This document shows positions 29,854 to 39,494 of a stretch of DNA of 64,000 nt, one piece after another. The notes beneath the pieces were generated by a model. The model saw nothing but the letters and a program-made list of their open reading frames with translations, did no database searches and had not been told where the DNA came from. Location: the NCBI GenBank assembly GCA_902506565.1, contig LR732703.1, positions 2,032,125 through 2,096,124 of the forward strand, read 5' to 3'. Numbering within the stretch: position 1 is the first letter of the stretch; every line of letters starts with the position of its first letter. The translations under genes were made by a program, and so were the position numbers. Source of the DNA: Burkholderiales bacterium 8X. Lineage in GTDB: Bacteria > Pseudomonadota > Gammaproteobacteria > Burkholderiales > Burkholderiaceae_C.

Positions 29854-31013
29854 AACGTCTCCAGGCTGGTTCCGCGCATGCGGGCCGGCAGCCGGCGCGA
29901 GGCGGATTCTTTCGATGCCGCCTCTTGCACGGTGGCATAGGCGGCCAGGTAGGCGTCGGTCATGCGCTTGGGCGAATAAAGGGCTGCACGCGCCATGGCC
30001 TTGCGACCCATGCGCCGGCGCAGCGGCTCGTCACCCATCAGGCGCTGCAGCGCTGCATGCAGTGCCTCGTGGTCGTCCGGCGGTACGTAGAGCGCAGCCC
30101 GGCCCCAGACTTCGCGCAGGCTCTCGATGTCGCCGAGCACCAGCGCGCAGCCGCACATGCCGGCTTCCAAAGCGCTCTGGCCGAAGGGTTCGTAGCGCGC
30201 GGGCAGGGCATAGATGGCGGCGCGGGCCAGGTACTCCGCAAGGGCCGTGGGCGCGAGTTCGCCGAGGGCCCGCACCCCGCAAGGCTTGCGCACGCCGCCG
30301 GTCGGCTGCGCGGTCTGCCCGGCCACCGCCACCGGCCAGCGCAGCCGCGGCGCCACCGATTCGAGCGCGGCCAGGTTCTTGGCCGCATCCCACAGCCGGC
30401 CGGCCGACAGCACCAGCGGCTCCTTGGGCGCCGGCGCGTAGACCTCGGGGCTGCGAGCATTCGGCAGCACCACGCCAGGCCCGGCATAGCCGTAGTTCTG
30501 CGTCAGCGTGGCGAGCATGGCGCGGGTCGGTGCGCCGACCAGCGAAGCGCCGGCCAGCCCCTCTGCCACCAGCGCGCGATAGCGATCGGTGGTCGAAGGC
30601 GCGGCCTTGCCGTGTACCGCCCGCCACCACGACAGCACGCAGGAATGCGCCACCACCAGTTTCGGCGCGGCAAAGGGCAGGGCGCCGAAGGCGAACTGGT
30701 TGAGGTGAACCACGTCCGGCTTCCATTGCCGCTCGATCGCAAGCAGCCAGTCGCCGGCCCGCTGCAGGTCCGGCCAAGGGTCTTCCATCCATTCGAGCCG
30801 CAAGGGCCGCGCATGCAGCCGCACCGGCCGCCGCGTGCGCAAGGCCGCGACCTGCGCCTGCTGCGACGCACTGACCGGATCGCCCATCGCGGCGATCGCC
30901 ACCTCGATGCCGCGCGCACCCAGCAGCTGGGCCAGTTCGAGCACGTGGGTCCAGACGCCGCCCACGGTGTCCGCCGTGATCAGGACCTTGCCCGGTGCCT
31001 CAGCCGCGGCCAT
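29841..31013 (-). CDS. Glycosyltransferase family 4-type protein
   Basis: A 390-residue GT4-like enzyme, distinct from the three CgeB-like neighbours. Acceptor half: KVLITADTVGGVWTHVLELA and DVVHLNQFAFGALPF. Donor half: LVLSAGRLWDAAKNLAALES, ALPARYEPFGQSALEAGMCG with the conserved E-x7-E glutamates, and a C-terminal AYLAAYATVQEA helix. The ATG at 31013 is preferred over 31022 because of better spacing to GGA; both overlap the dehydrogenase gene. It usually would add the first or second sugar from an NDP-sugar. Confidence 0.85.
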   Translation of the reverse strand: MAAAEAPGKVLITADTVGGVWTHVLELAQLLGARGIEVAIAAMGDPVSASQQAQVAALRTRRPVRLHARPLRLEWMEDPWPDLQRAGDWLLAIERQWKPDVVHLNQFAFGALPFAAPKLVVAHSCVLSWWRAVHGKAAPSTTDRYRALVAEGLAGASLVGAPTRAMLATLTQNYGYAGPGVVLPNARSPEVYAPAPKEPLVLSAGRLWDAAKNLAALESVAPRLRWPVAVAGQTAQPTGGVRKPCGVRALGELAPTALAEYLARAAIYALPARYEPFGQSALEAGMCGCALVLGDIESLREVWGRAALYVPPDDHEALHAALQRLMGDEPLRRRMGRKAMARAALYSPKRMTDAYLAAYATVQEAASKESASRRLPARMRGTSLETLCAS

Positions 31014-32085
31014 AGATCGCATCCAGTACCGCGGCCACCTGCAGGGCGCTGTCGATTTCCGGATCGAAGCCCGGCCGGCTGGCCAGGCGTTCGGCCCAGC
31101 TCACCGCGGCGCGTCCGCCCCAGTCGTCCGGCGGCTCCACCAGCCGGGTGGTGCGGGTGCCGTCGTAGCGTTCGGCGGCGAAGTCGTAGAAGCTGCCGCC
31201 GAGATTGCGCATCGCGGCGCCGGCCCGGGTACCGTGGAACTGCGCCTCGATCACCGCATCGCGCCCGGCCGGAAGATTCCACGAGCAGGCCAGCCGCAGC
31301 ATGGTGCCGTTGGCCAGCTCGATCTCCGCCGTGGCGAAGTCCTCGACCTCGGCGGCAGCTTCGGCGGAGCCCGGCGCGAGCCGCCGCCCCTTCGACCAGA
31401 GCCGACCGCTCGTCGTGCGCACCTCCGGAAAGCCCAGCATCCAGAGCGCCAGGTCGACCATGTGGATGCCGAGGTCGATCACGCATCCGCCGCCCGAAAG
31501 CTTCGGATCTCGGAACCAGGCCTTGTCCGGGCCGTAGGCGTTGTGGAAGACGAGGTCGACCGCATACACCTCGCCGAGTTCGCCAGTCGAGATCAGCTGC
31601 TGGATGCAGCGCGCGGCGGCGGTATGGCGGTAGGACAGGTCGACGCCCAACAGCAGGTCGGCGCGTCGGGCGGCATCGAGCACGCGAGCCGTTTCGGCGC
31701 GATTCCGTGCAAGTGGCTTCTGGCAGAACACCGCGATGCCGCGTTCGAGCGCGGCCTCGGCTTGCGCGGCATGCAAGGCGCTTGGCGTGGCGATGACCAG
31801 CCCATCGAGCTCGTGCGCGAACAAGGCGTCGAGCGAATCGGCCGCGGCGATCCCGGGCAGCTGGCCCTGGATTTCCGCCAGCGCCTCGGCGCTCGGGTCG
31901 GACACGGCCACCGGCTCGGCGAGGCCCGACGAAGCGATGGCCATCAGCCGGTGCCGGCCGATCCAGCCGGCACCGAGAAAGCCCAGGCGCGGACGAGCCG
32001 AAGCGGCGGCGCTTGCGTCGACGCTCGCACGGCGAGGCTCGGCAACGGGTTCGCGCAGGGCGGTCGAATATTCGAGTGCGGACAT
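31000..32085 (-). CDS. Gfo/Idh/MocA family oxidoreductase in the glycan operon
   Basis: A 361-residue dehydrogenase: Rossmann motif RLGFLGAGWIGRHRLMAIAS, the conserved lysine in AVFCQKPLARNRAET, and the substrate-domain DLGIHMVDLALWMLG with Asp and His. The start at 32085 has GCGGAGC upstream and begins 13 bases after the alcohol dehydrogenase stop. Members act on inositols, glucose, or NDP-sugars at C3. With inositol-3-phosphate synthase divergent from the operon, oxidation of an inositol is one reasonable reading; NDP-sugar 3-oxidation is another. Confidence 0.82.
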   Translation of the reverse strand: MSALEYSTALREPVAEPRRASVDASAAASARPRLGFLGAGWIGRHRLMAIASSGLAEPVAVSDPSAEALAEIQGQLPGIAAADSLDALFAHELDGLVIATPSALHAAQAEAALERGIAVFCQKPLARNRAETARVLDAARRADLLLGVDLSYRHTAAARCIQQLISTGELGEVYAVDLVFHNAYGPDKAWFRDPKLSGGGCVIDLGIHMVDLALWMLGFPEVRTTSGRLWSKGRRLAPGSAEAAAEVEDFATAEIELANGTMLRLACSWNLPAGRDAVIEAQFHGTRAGAAMRNLGGSFYDFAAERYDGTRTTRLVEPPDDWGGRAAVSWAERLASRPGFDPEIDSALQVAAVLDAIYGRG

Positions 32086-32098
32086 GTTTCGCTCCGCC

Positions 32099-33052
32099 TC
32101 AGGTCGTGACAACGGCCTTGAGGAAGCCGTCGGGTCGGGTTCGCGTGAGTTCCAGTGCCTCGCCGAGCCGATCGAGCGGAAAGCGATGCGTGAAGAGCGG
32201 CCGCGGGTCGAGCACGCCGGCCGCCATCAGGTCGACCGCATCCCGGATGCCCGCCACGTACTGCTTCGGATCGCGCTCGTGCGCATTGATGACGTCGATG
32301 CCGCGCCAGTTCCACATCTGCAGGTTGACCTGCCGAGGGCCATCCTGGTGGTAGCCGGCGATGACGAGGCGTCCGCGCTCGCCGGTGATCTCGCCTGCCA
32401 GGTCGAGCGGCCATTGAAGCCCGACCGCCTCGATGGTGCGCTCGCACCAGCGGCCTTCGGTCAGGCGCTTGACCTCCTCCAGGATCTTCCAGTGGTCGGC
32501 CATCAGGATGGTGTGTTGGGCGCCGGCCTGCCGCGCCACGTCGAGCGCGAAGGGGCGGCGCGAGATGGCGATCACCCGGGCGCCGGCCTGCACCGCCAGC
32601 CGGGTCAGCAAGGCGCCCAGGAAGCCGATGCCGACGATCGCCACCGTTTGTCCGGCCTCGATGCCGCTGCGCCGGAAGATGTTGACCGCGCAGCCGAGCG
32701 GCTCGCCCGGCATCGGCATGTCGCCCAGGACCGGCGGCAGCGGCACGATCGCGCCGGCATCGGCCAGGTCGTATTCGGCATGGGCGCGATAGGTGAGTGC
32801 CGCCACCCGCTGGCCGACTTCGAGACCGGCGACGCCCTCGCCGAGCGCGGCGATCCGGCCCCAGCCTTCATGACCCGGCGCTCCGGCGGCCTGCGGATAC
32901 TGGAACCACTCGCGGCCTTCCCAGAGCGGCAGGCTGGAAGCGCAGACGCCCGAGCCTTCGAGGCGCAGCAGCACCTGGCCCGGTCCGGGTTCCGGGACTT
33001 CGACCTGCGCGAGGGTGGCACTCTGGGGCTTGTCGATGACGCTCGCGAGCAT
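32099..33052 (-). CDS. Zinc-type alcohol dehydrogenase (MDR family)
   Basis: A 317-residue medium-chain dehydrogenase. Catalytic-zinc ligand candidates are Cys37 (GSGVCASSLP), His61 and Glu62 (GAPGHEGWG). The coenzyme motif is AIVGIGFLGALLTRLAVQAG. The structural-zinc lobe with four cysteines is missing, so it is shorter than classical ADHs. TGATG overlap with the preceding epimerase gene. It probably oxidises or reduces a hydroxyl of a sugar or cyclitol intermediate, similar to dehydrogenases in aminocyclitol pathways; specificity unknown. Confidence 0.82.
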   Translation of the reverse strand: MLASVIDKPQSATLAQVEVPEPGPGQVLLRLEGSGVCASSLPLWEGREWFQYPQAAGAPGHEGWGRIAALGEGVAGLEVGQRVAALTYRAHAEYDLADAGAIVPLPPVLGDMPMPGEPLGCAVNIFRRSGIEAGQTVAIVGIGFLGALLTRLAVQAGARVIAISRRPFALDVARQAGAQHTILMADHWKILEEVKRLTEGRWCERTIEAVGLQWPLDLAGEITGERGRLVIAGYHQDGPRQVNLQMWNWRGIDVINAHERDPKQYVAGIRDAVDLMAAGVLDPRPLFTHRFPLDRLGEALELTRTRPDGFLKAVVTT

Positions 33053-34206
33053 CACCGCGCGCCTCCGGCCGAGGCCAGCTCTTCGGCGCCCGCCGCTTGG
33101 TGCCCGGATGGCCCATGGAGGCGGCCCGTGGCGCTTTCCGCTTCGGCCTGTTGCAGCCATTCGTGCAGCCGGTTGATGCCTTCGACCGCATCGATCTCCG
33201 GACGCCAACCGGTCGCGGCCTGGAAGCGCCGCGTGTCGGACACGTAGTAGCGCTGATCGCCGGTGCGCCAATCCTCGAACTCGACGTCGGGCCGCCGTCC
33301 GGTCAAGGCCTCGATGCGGTCCAGCAGGTCGAGCAGGCTGATCACGTTGCCCGGTCCGCCGCCGATGTTGAAGGCCTGGCCCGACAGCCGGTCGATGTGG
33401 CGCTCGGCCAGCAGGAAGGCGTCGATTAGGTCGTCTACGTACAGAATGTCGCGAACCTGCTTGCCGTCGCCGAAGAGCGTGATCGTCTCGCCCCGCAGCG
33501 CCCGCATCAGGAAGTGCGCGACCCAGCCCTGGTCCTCGGTGCCGAATTGCCGCTGGCCGTAGATGCAGCTCATGCGGAACACCACGGTCTTCATGCCGTA
33601 GCTGCGGGCGTAGTCGTGAACGTACTGGTCGGCCGTTCCCTTGGAGCAGCCGTAGGGGCTGTGGAAGTCGAGCGCACGGTCCTCCGAGACGCCGTGCGCC
33701 CGGGCTTCGTCGCTTTGCGGCGTGTAGCGCTGGCCGCGCAGCTCGAGCGCGACGTCCTCCAGGCCGCCGTAGACCTTGTTGGTGGACGTCATCACCACCA
33801 TGGGTGGCTCGGCCTGTGCCCGCGCGGCCTCCAGCACGTTCAGCGTGCCTTGCGCGTTGATCGCGAAGTCGGTACGCGGATCGACCAGACTGGTGGTCAC
33901 CGCCACCTGCGCGGCGAAGTGGAAGACCCGCTTCGAACGCGCGACCGCCCGGTTCACCGCTTCGGCATCGCGCACGTCCTCGAGCGCGACCTGCAGGTGG
34001 TCGCCATGCGTCTCTCGCAGCCAGGCCAGGTTGCGCTCGACCCCGGGGCGCGACAGGTTGTCGAACACCAACACCGGCCGGCCGGCGCTCATCAGGCGGT
34101 GCGCCAGGTTCGAGCCGACGAAGCCGGCGCCGCCGGTGATGAGGGTCGGGCCGTCCGCATCCGCGACGCCGATCGAACGAGAACCGTTTCCGTTGAATCC
34201 ATTCAC
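33052..34206 (-). CDS. NAD-dependent nucleotide-sugar epimerase (CDP-paratose epimerase-like SDR)
   Basis: A 384-residue extended SDR. NAD motif TLITGGAGFVGSNLAHRLMS near residue 20, active-site Tyr and Lys in FHSPYGCSKGTADQYVHDYA, and SCIYGQRQFGTEDQGWVAHF, the pattern of CDP-paratose/tyvelose 2-epimerases. The start is GTG at 34206 in a GTGA overlap with the upstream epimerase. The C-terminal 35 residues after NRLHEWLQQAE are low-complexity. It would supply an activated sugar to the glycosyltransferases. Confidence 0.83.
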   Translation of the reverse strand: MNGFNGNGSRSIGVADADGPTLITGGAGFVGSNLAHRLMSAGRPVLVFDNLSRPGVERNLAWLRETHGDHLQVALEDVRDAEAVNRAVARSKRVFHFAAQVAVTTSLVDPRTDFAINAQGTLNVLEAARAQAEPPMVVMTSTNKVYGGLEDVALELRGQRYTPQSDEARAHGVSEDRALDFHSPYGCSKGTADQYVHDYARSYGMKTVVFRMSCIYGQRQFGTEDQGWVAHFLMRALRGETITLFGDGKQVRDILYVDDLIDAFLLAERHIDRLSGQAFNIGGGPGNVISLLDLLDRIEALTGRRPDVEFEDWRTGDQRYYVSDTRRFQAATGWRPEIDAVEGINRLHEWLQQAEAESATGRLHGPSGHQAAGAEELASAGGAR

Positions 34207-35321
34207 AGCGCCAACCCCCGTGCGCTGAGTTCGGCGCTGGCCTGCGCCACGCGATCGACCGCGGCCTGGCCTTCGAGCCAGGCAGCCAGCTCGGCCAGGC
34301 CCTGGTCGAGCGTGACCTGCGGCGAATAGCCGAGCACGCTGCGGGCCTTGGTGATGTCGGCGTAGCAATGCCGGATGTCGCCGACCCGGTACTTGCCGGT
34401 GATCTCGGGCGCCAGCTGTTCCTTGCCCATCACGTCGGCGACCCGCTGCGCGATGTCGCGAACCGTGTAGGCCTGGCCGCTACCGATATTGAACACCTCG
34501 CCGGCGGCGGCGGGTGTCTCGAGCGCCAGCCGGCAAGCTCGCGCGATGTCGTAGACGCTCACGAAATCGCGTTGCTGCCAGCCGTCCTCGAAGATCCGCG
34601 GCGGGCTGTCGTTGATGAGGCGCGACGCGAAGATCGCCAGCACGCCGGTGTACGGATTCGACAGCGCCTGCCGCGGCCCGTAGGCATTGAAGAAGCGCAG
34701 CGCCGAGGTCTTGATGCCGTAGGCCCGGCCGATCATCAGGCAGAGCCGTTCCTGGTCGAGCTTGGAGAGTGCGTACACCGATGCCAGCGCCGGGGCCTTG
34801 CTTTCGGGCGTCGGCGCCGGCTGAAGCACCGAGCCGTCGGTGTCCTTCCATTCCCATTCGCCACGCTTGAGCTGCTCCAGCGATCGTTCGCCAACGATGC
34901 GGGTTTCGCCCGCCGGGTTGCGGTAGAGGCCTTCGCCGTAGAGGCTCATGCTCGAAGCCACCACCAGCTGCTCGACCGGCTTCTCGATCAGCGCTTCGAG
35001 CAGCACCGCGGTGCCGATGTTGTTGACGCGGGTGTAGTGAACCACCTCGTACATGCTCTGGCCGACGCCCACCGCCGAAGCGAAGTGGTAGACCGCGTCG
35101 ATGCCGCGCAGCGCGTTGCGTACCGCTGCCGGGTCGCAGACATCGCCGATCAGGAGTTCGACCTGCGGATCGAGATAGTCGGGACGGCGTGCATCCTCGC
35201 CATGCACCTGCGGCGCGAGGTTGTCCAGGACGCGGACGCGATAGCCCTTGGCCAGCAATTCGTCCGCGAGGTGGGAACCGATGAAGCCGGCGCCGCCGGT
35301 GATGAGCACGTGTTGCGACAT
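34203..35321 (-). CDS. NAD-dependent nucleotide-sugar epimerase/dehydratase (GalE-type SDR), first gene of the glycan operon
   Basis: A 372-residue extended SDR. NAD motif HVLITGGAGFIGSHLADELL at the N-terminus, SSMSLYGEGLYRNP, catalytic SVYALSKLDQERLCLMIGRA (YxxxK), and RFFNAYGPRQALSNPYTGVL. A 30-residue insertion around EWEWKDTDGSVLQPAPTPES precedes the catalytic Tyr, which separates it from plain UDP-galactose epimerases. AAGGAG lies 5 bases before the ATG. It leads the nine-gene operon, and its promoter must lie in the 241-bp divergent region up to 35562, where I could not assign -35/-10 boxes with confidence. Confidence 0.85.
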   Translation of the reverse strand: MSQHVLITGGAGFIGSHLADELLAKGYRVRVLDNLAPQVHGEDARRPDYLDPQVELLIGDVCDPAAVRNALRGIDAVYHFASAVGVGQSMYEVVHYTRVNNIGTAVLLEALIEKPVEQLVVASSMSLYGEGLYRNPAGETRIVGERSLEQLKRGEWEWKDTDGSVLQPAPTPESKAPALASVYALSKLDQERLCLMIGRAYGIKTSALRFFNAYGPRQALSNPYTGVLAIFASRLINDSPPRIFEDGWQQRDFVSVYDIARACRLALETPAAAGEVFNIGSGQAYTVRDIAQRVADVMGKEQLAPEITGKYRVGDIRHCYADITKARSVLGYSPQVTLDQGLAELAAWLEGQAAVDRVAQASAELSARGLAL

Positions 35322-35562
35322 GGAACTCCTTGTTGTGCTGTTGTGGATGGAAGACGCGAATTGCAGTGCCGTGAACACTGGCGAAGAGCCGAACTTGCGT
35401 GAATTCGAGCCGTCGAACTGTCCGCCCCAACTGACGCAAATGTAGGAACTTAGCTTCGTTACGACACTGTTGAGTTCTGTTAGGTACAAAGCGCCCCGAT
35501 GATCGTGTCGAGCGCGGCGTGCTCTGCCGCTTCGCGCGCGTCATTCATCACAAGGTTCGAAC

Positions 35563-36732
35563 ATGGAAAAAATTCGCGTCGCGATCGTCGGAGTGGGCAA
35601 TTGCGCCTCGTCGCTGGTACAGGGGGTCCGGTTCTATTCGGACGTCGATGAGCCCGGGTTCATACCCGGCCTGATGCATCCGGATCTCGCCGGCTACCGG
35701 CCGGGCGACATCGAGTTCAGCGCCGCTTTCGACGTGCATGCGGACAAGGTCGGCCGGGACCTGAGCGAGGCGATCTTCGCGCCGCCGAACAACACGATCC
35801 GTTTCGCGGACGTGCCGGCCTCGGGCGTGACGGTGCTTCGCGGCGAGCCGCTCGACGGCATCGGCAAGTACGTCCGGCACCTGGTGCCCAAGGCCCGCGG
35901 CAAGGCCTGCAACGTGGCGCAAGTGCTGCGCGACACCCGGACCGACGTGGTGGTCTCGTACCTGCCGGTGGGTTCGGAACAGGCCACCCGGTGGTACGCG
36001 GAGCAGGTGCTCGAAGCCGGCTGCGCCTTCGTCAACTGCGTGCCGGTCTTCATCGCGTCCGACCCGGTCTGGCAGAAGCGCTTCGCCGACAAGGGCTTGC
36101 CGATCATTGGCGACGACATCAAGTCGCAGGTCGGCGCGACCATCGTCCACCGCATCCTGACCGACCTCTTCAAGAAGCGCGGCGTGCGCCTCGACCGCAC
36201 CTACCAGCTCAACTTCGGCGGCAACACCGACTTCCAGAACATGCTGGAGCGCGAGCGGCTGGAATCCAAGAAGATCTCCAAGACGCAGGCCGTCACCAGC
36301 CAGCTGGGCAACCCGATGAAGGCGAGCGATACGCACGTGGGGCCGAGCGACCACGTGCCGTGGCTGGCAGACCGCAAGTGGTGCTACATCCGCATGGAAG
36401 GCACCACCTTCGGCAACGTGCCGCTCAACTGCGAGCTCAAGCTGGAAGTGTGGGATTCGCCGAATTCCGCCGGCGTGGTCATCGATGCGGTGCGCTGCGC
36501 CAAGCTGGCGCTCGACCGCGGCATCGGCGGGCCGGTGCTGGCGCCGTCGAGCTATTTCATGAAATCGCCGCCGCAGCAATTCACCGACGACGAGGCGCAT
36601 GAACTGGTCGAGGCCTTCATCCGCGGCGACGCCGAAGCCAGTGCGCCGCCCGCTCGCAAGGTGGTGGGTGGCCAGGCGGCCCGCAGCAACGAGGCGCCGG
36701 CGCGTGCGGCCAAGCGGAGCAGGCAGGCATGA
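35563..36732 (+). CDS. Myo-inositol-1-phosphate (inositol-3-phosphate) synthase
   Basis: A 389-residue enzyme of the actinobacterial/archaeal-type short class. It isomerises glucose-6-phosphate to inositol phosphate with NAD. Motifs: [20 protein letters not shown] (NAD), [60 protein letters not shown] and [19 protein letters not shown]. The enzyme is common in actinobacteria but scattered in betaproteobacteria. It is divergent from the glycan operon and overlaps the glycosidase-like gene by ATGA. The C-terminal 35 residues are a charged tail. Confidence 0.93.
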   Translation: MEKIRVAIVGVGNCASSLVQGVRFYSDVDEPGFIPGLMHPDLAGYRPGDIEFSAAFDVHADKVGRDLSEAIFAPPNNTIRFADVPASGVTVLRGEPLDGIGKYVRHLVPKARGKACNVAQVLRDTRTDVVVSYLPVGSEQATRWYAEQVLEAGCAFVNCVPVFIASDPVWQKRFADKGLPIIGDDIKSQVGATIVHRILTDLFKKRGVRLDRTYQLNFGGNTDFQNMLERERLESKKISKTQAVTSQLGNPMKASDTHVGPSDHVPWLADRKWCYIRMEGTTFGNVPLNCELKLEVWDSPNSAGVVIDAVRCAKLALDRGIGGPVLAPSSYFMKSPPQQFTDDEAHELVEAFIRGDAEASAPPARKVVGGQAARSNEAPARAAKRSRQA

Positions 36733-37603
36733 TCGAGGCGGTCAAGTTCTGGAACGAACCCAACAACAAATCGCACTGGGACCTCGCGCTCGATCCCGAG
36801 TGGAAGGCCTATGCCGAGATGGTCAAGCTGGCCTCCGCCGCGGTGCGCGCCGAAGCGGGCAACCTGACGCAGGTGCTGGGCGGCATCTCGCCGATCGATG
36901 CGCATTTCATGAGGCGGCTGCACGAAGCCGGCGTGCTCAACGGGCTCGACGCGGTCGCGGTGCATGGTTTTCCGCTGGACTGGAACAACTGGCAGATCGG
37001 CGAATGGCCGGATCGCATCGCCGAGATCGAGGCGGTGGTGCACTTGCCGGTCTGGGTGACGGAGGTGGGCGTCTCCACCTTCGGCGCCGAGGAGGTGCAG
37101 CAGTTCGGCCTGCAGCGCACCGCCGAGCTCCTGATCGGGCGGGTGCCGCGCATCTTCTGGTATTCGCTCTACGACCTGCCCAAGGCCTGGCCCGCCACCA
37201 CCCGGCATCGCGAGGCCGAAGGTTCGAGCTACTACCGGCACTTCCACATGGGATTGCTGCGCGAGGACGGCAGCCCCAAGCTGGCCTGCGAGAAATTTGC
37301 CGACTACACGCCGGACCTCGGCATCTGCCAGTGGTTCCACTTCGAGGACCATCGGCTGGACGAGGCGGTCGCCTGGCTGCACCGGCTGGGCGTGCGCAAG
37401 CTGCGCACCGGACTCAGCTGGGCCGACAGTTTCCGGCCGGATGCCGATCGCTGGTTCGATCGGCAGATGAAGGCGCTGGCGGACTTCGACCTGACGGTGA
37501 CCTTCTGCTTCACGCCGGAGCACCGCGGCATCGAGCCGCATCACACGAGTCCGCCGCAGGTCGTCGGCGAGTTCGCCGAGTTCTGCGCGCGGATGGTGAG
37601 GCG

Positions 37604-38761
<1,158 letters not shown>

Positions 38762-38960
38762 GGTCGAGGCTTTCTTTCTTGCAGGTAGTGACGATGGAAA
38801 AAAACCTAGCAGGAAAGCTGATCCCGACAAGCAGGACATCGGGCAGCGGCAGGGTTGACCCCATTGATGAGCGGGCATGGTGAGCGAGCCTGCAATGCCC
38901 GCGGCGCGTCGATATCTTCCTGGCGTGGCGCGGACACTTCTTGAAAACGAACGGAATGCG

Positions 38961-39494
38961 ATGACGGCTTGGCAACCTACTTTCGACTGGATCACCGACA
39001 CGCTCGCGGTCGGCGGCAGCTTCCCGGGCGAGCGCGCCGAAGCGCTGGCGGGGGAGCACGGCATTGCCGCGGTGGTCGACCTGCGCGGCGAGGCCCGTGA
39101 TGACGAGGCGTTGCTGCGATCGCACGGCATCACGCTGCTGCACCTGCCGACCGAAGACATGTGCGGCGTCGACGAGGCGCATCTCGAGCGCGGCATCGAG
39201 TTCGCGCTCGATTGGCTGGAGCGCGGCCACCGGGTGCTGATCCACTGCGAGTTCGGCATCGGGCGATCCGCGACGCTGGCCTTGTGCGTGATGGTCCGGC
39301 AGGGCTGGGCGCCGATGGCGGCCTTGGAGCGCATGAAGGACCGGCGCTCGCGCGTATCGCCTTCGCCCTCGCAATTTGCCTGCTGGACCGCATGGCTCGA
39401 ACGGCATCGCGCCAGCCAGCCGGCCGATTGGGAAAGTCCGAGCTTCGACGCCTTCGGAAGAATCGCCTACCGGCATCTGGCGACTCAACGCTGA
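38961..39494 (+). CDS. Dual-specificity protein-phosphatase-like protein
   Basis: A 177-residue cysteine-dependent phosphatase. The P-loop HCEFGIGRS is at residues 95-103 (Cys96, Arg102), and a general-acid Asp is likely in [11 protein letters not shown] about 25-30 residues earlier. The fold opening [20 protein letters not shown] is that of dual-specificity phosphatases, which act on phosphoproteins, phosphoinositides or sugar phosphates. The ATG at 38961 gives the best domain boundary; an in-frame start at 38877 would add a 28-residue leader. Its stop overlaps the next start as TGATG, so the two products probably work together. Inositol phosphate dephosphorylation is a tempting but unproven role. 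Confidence 0.85.
   Translation: MTAWQPTFDWITDTLAVGGSFPGERAEALAGEHGIAAVVDLRGEARDDEALLRSHGITLLHLPTEDMCGVDEAHLERGIEFALDWLERGHRVLIHCEFGIGRSATLALCVMVRQGWAPMAALERMKDRRSRVSPSPSQFACWTAWLERHRASQPADWESPSFDAFGRIAYRHLATQR

Noticed and set aside
35322-35562. Specific promoter boxes in the divergent region between the glycan operon and inositol synthase
   Set aside because: Candidate hexamers have wrong spacing; only the presence of promoters in the region can be inferred.
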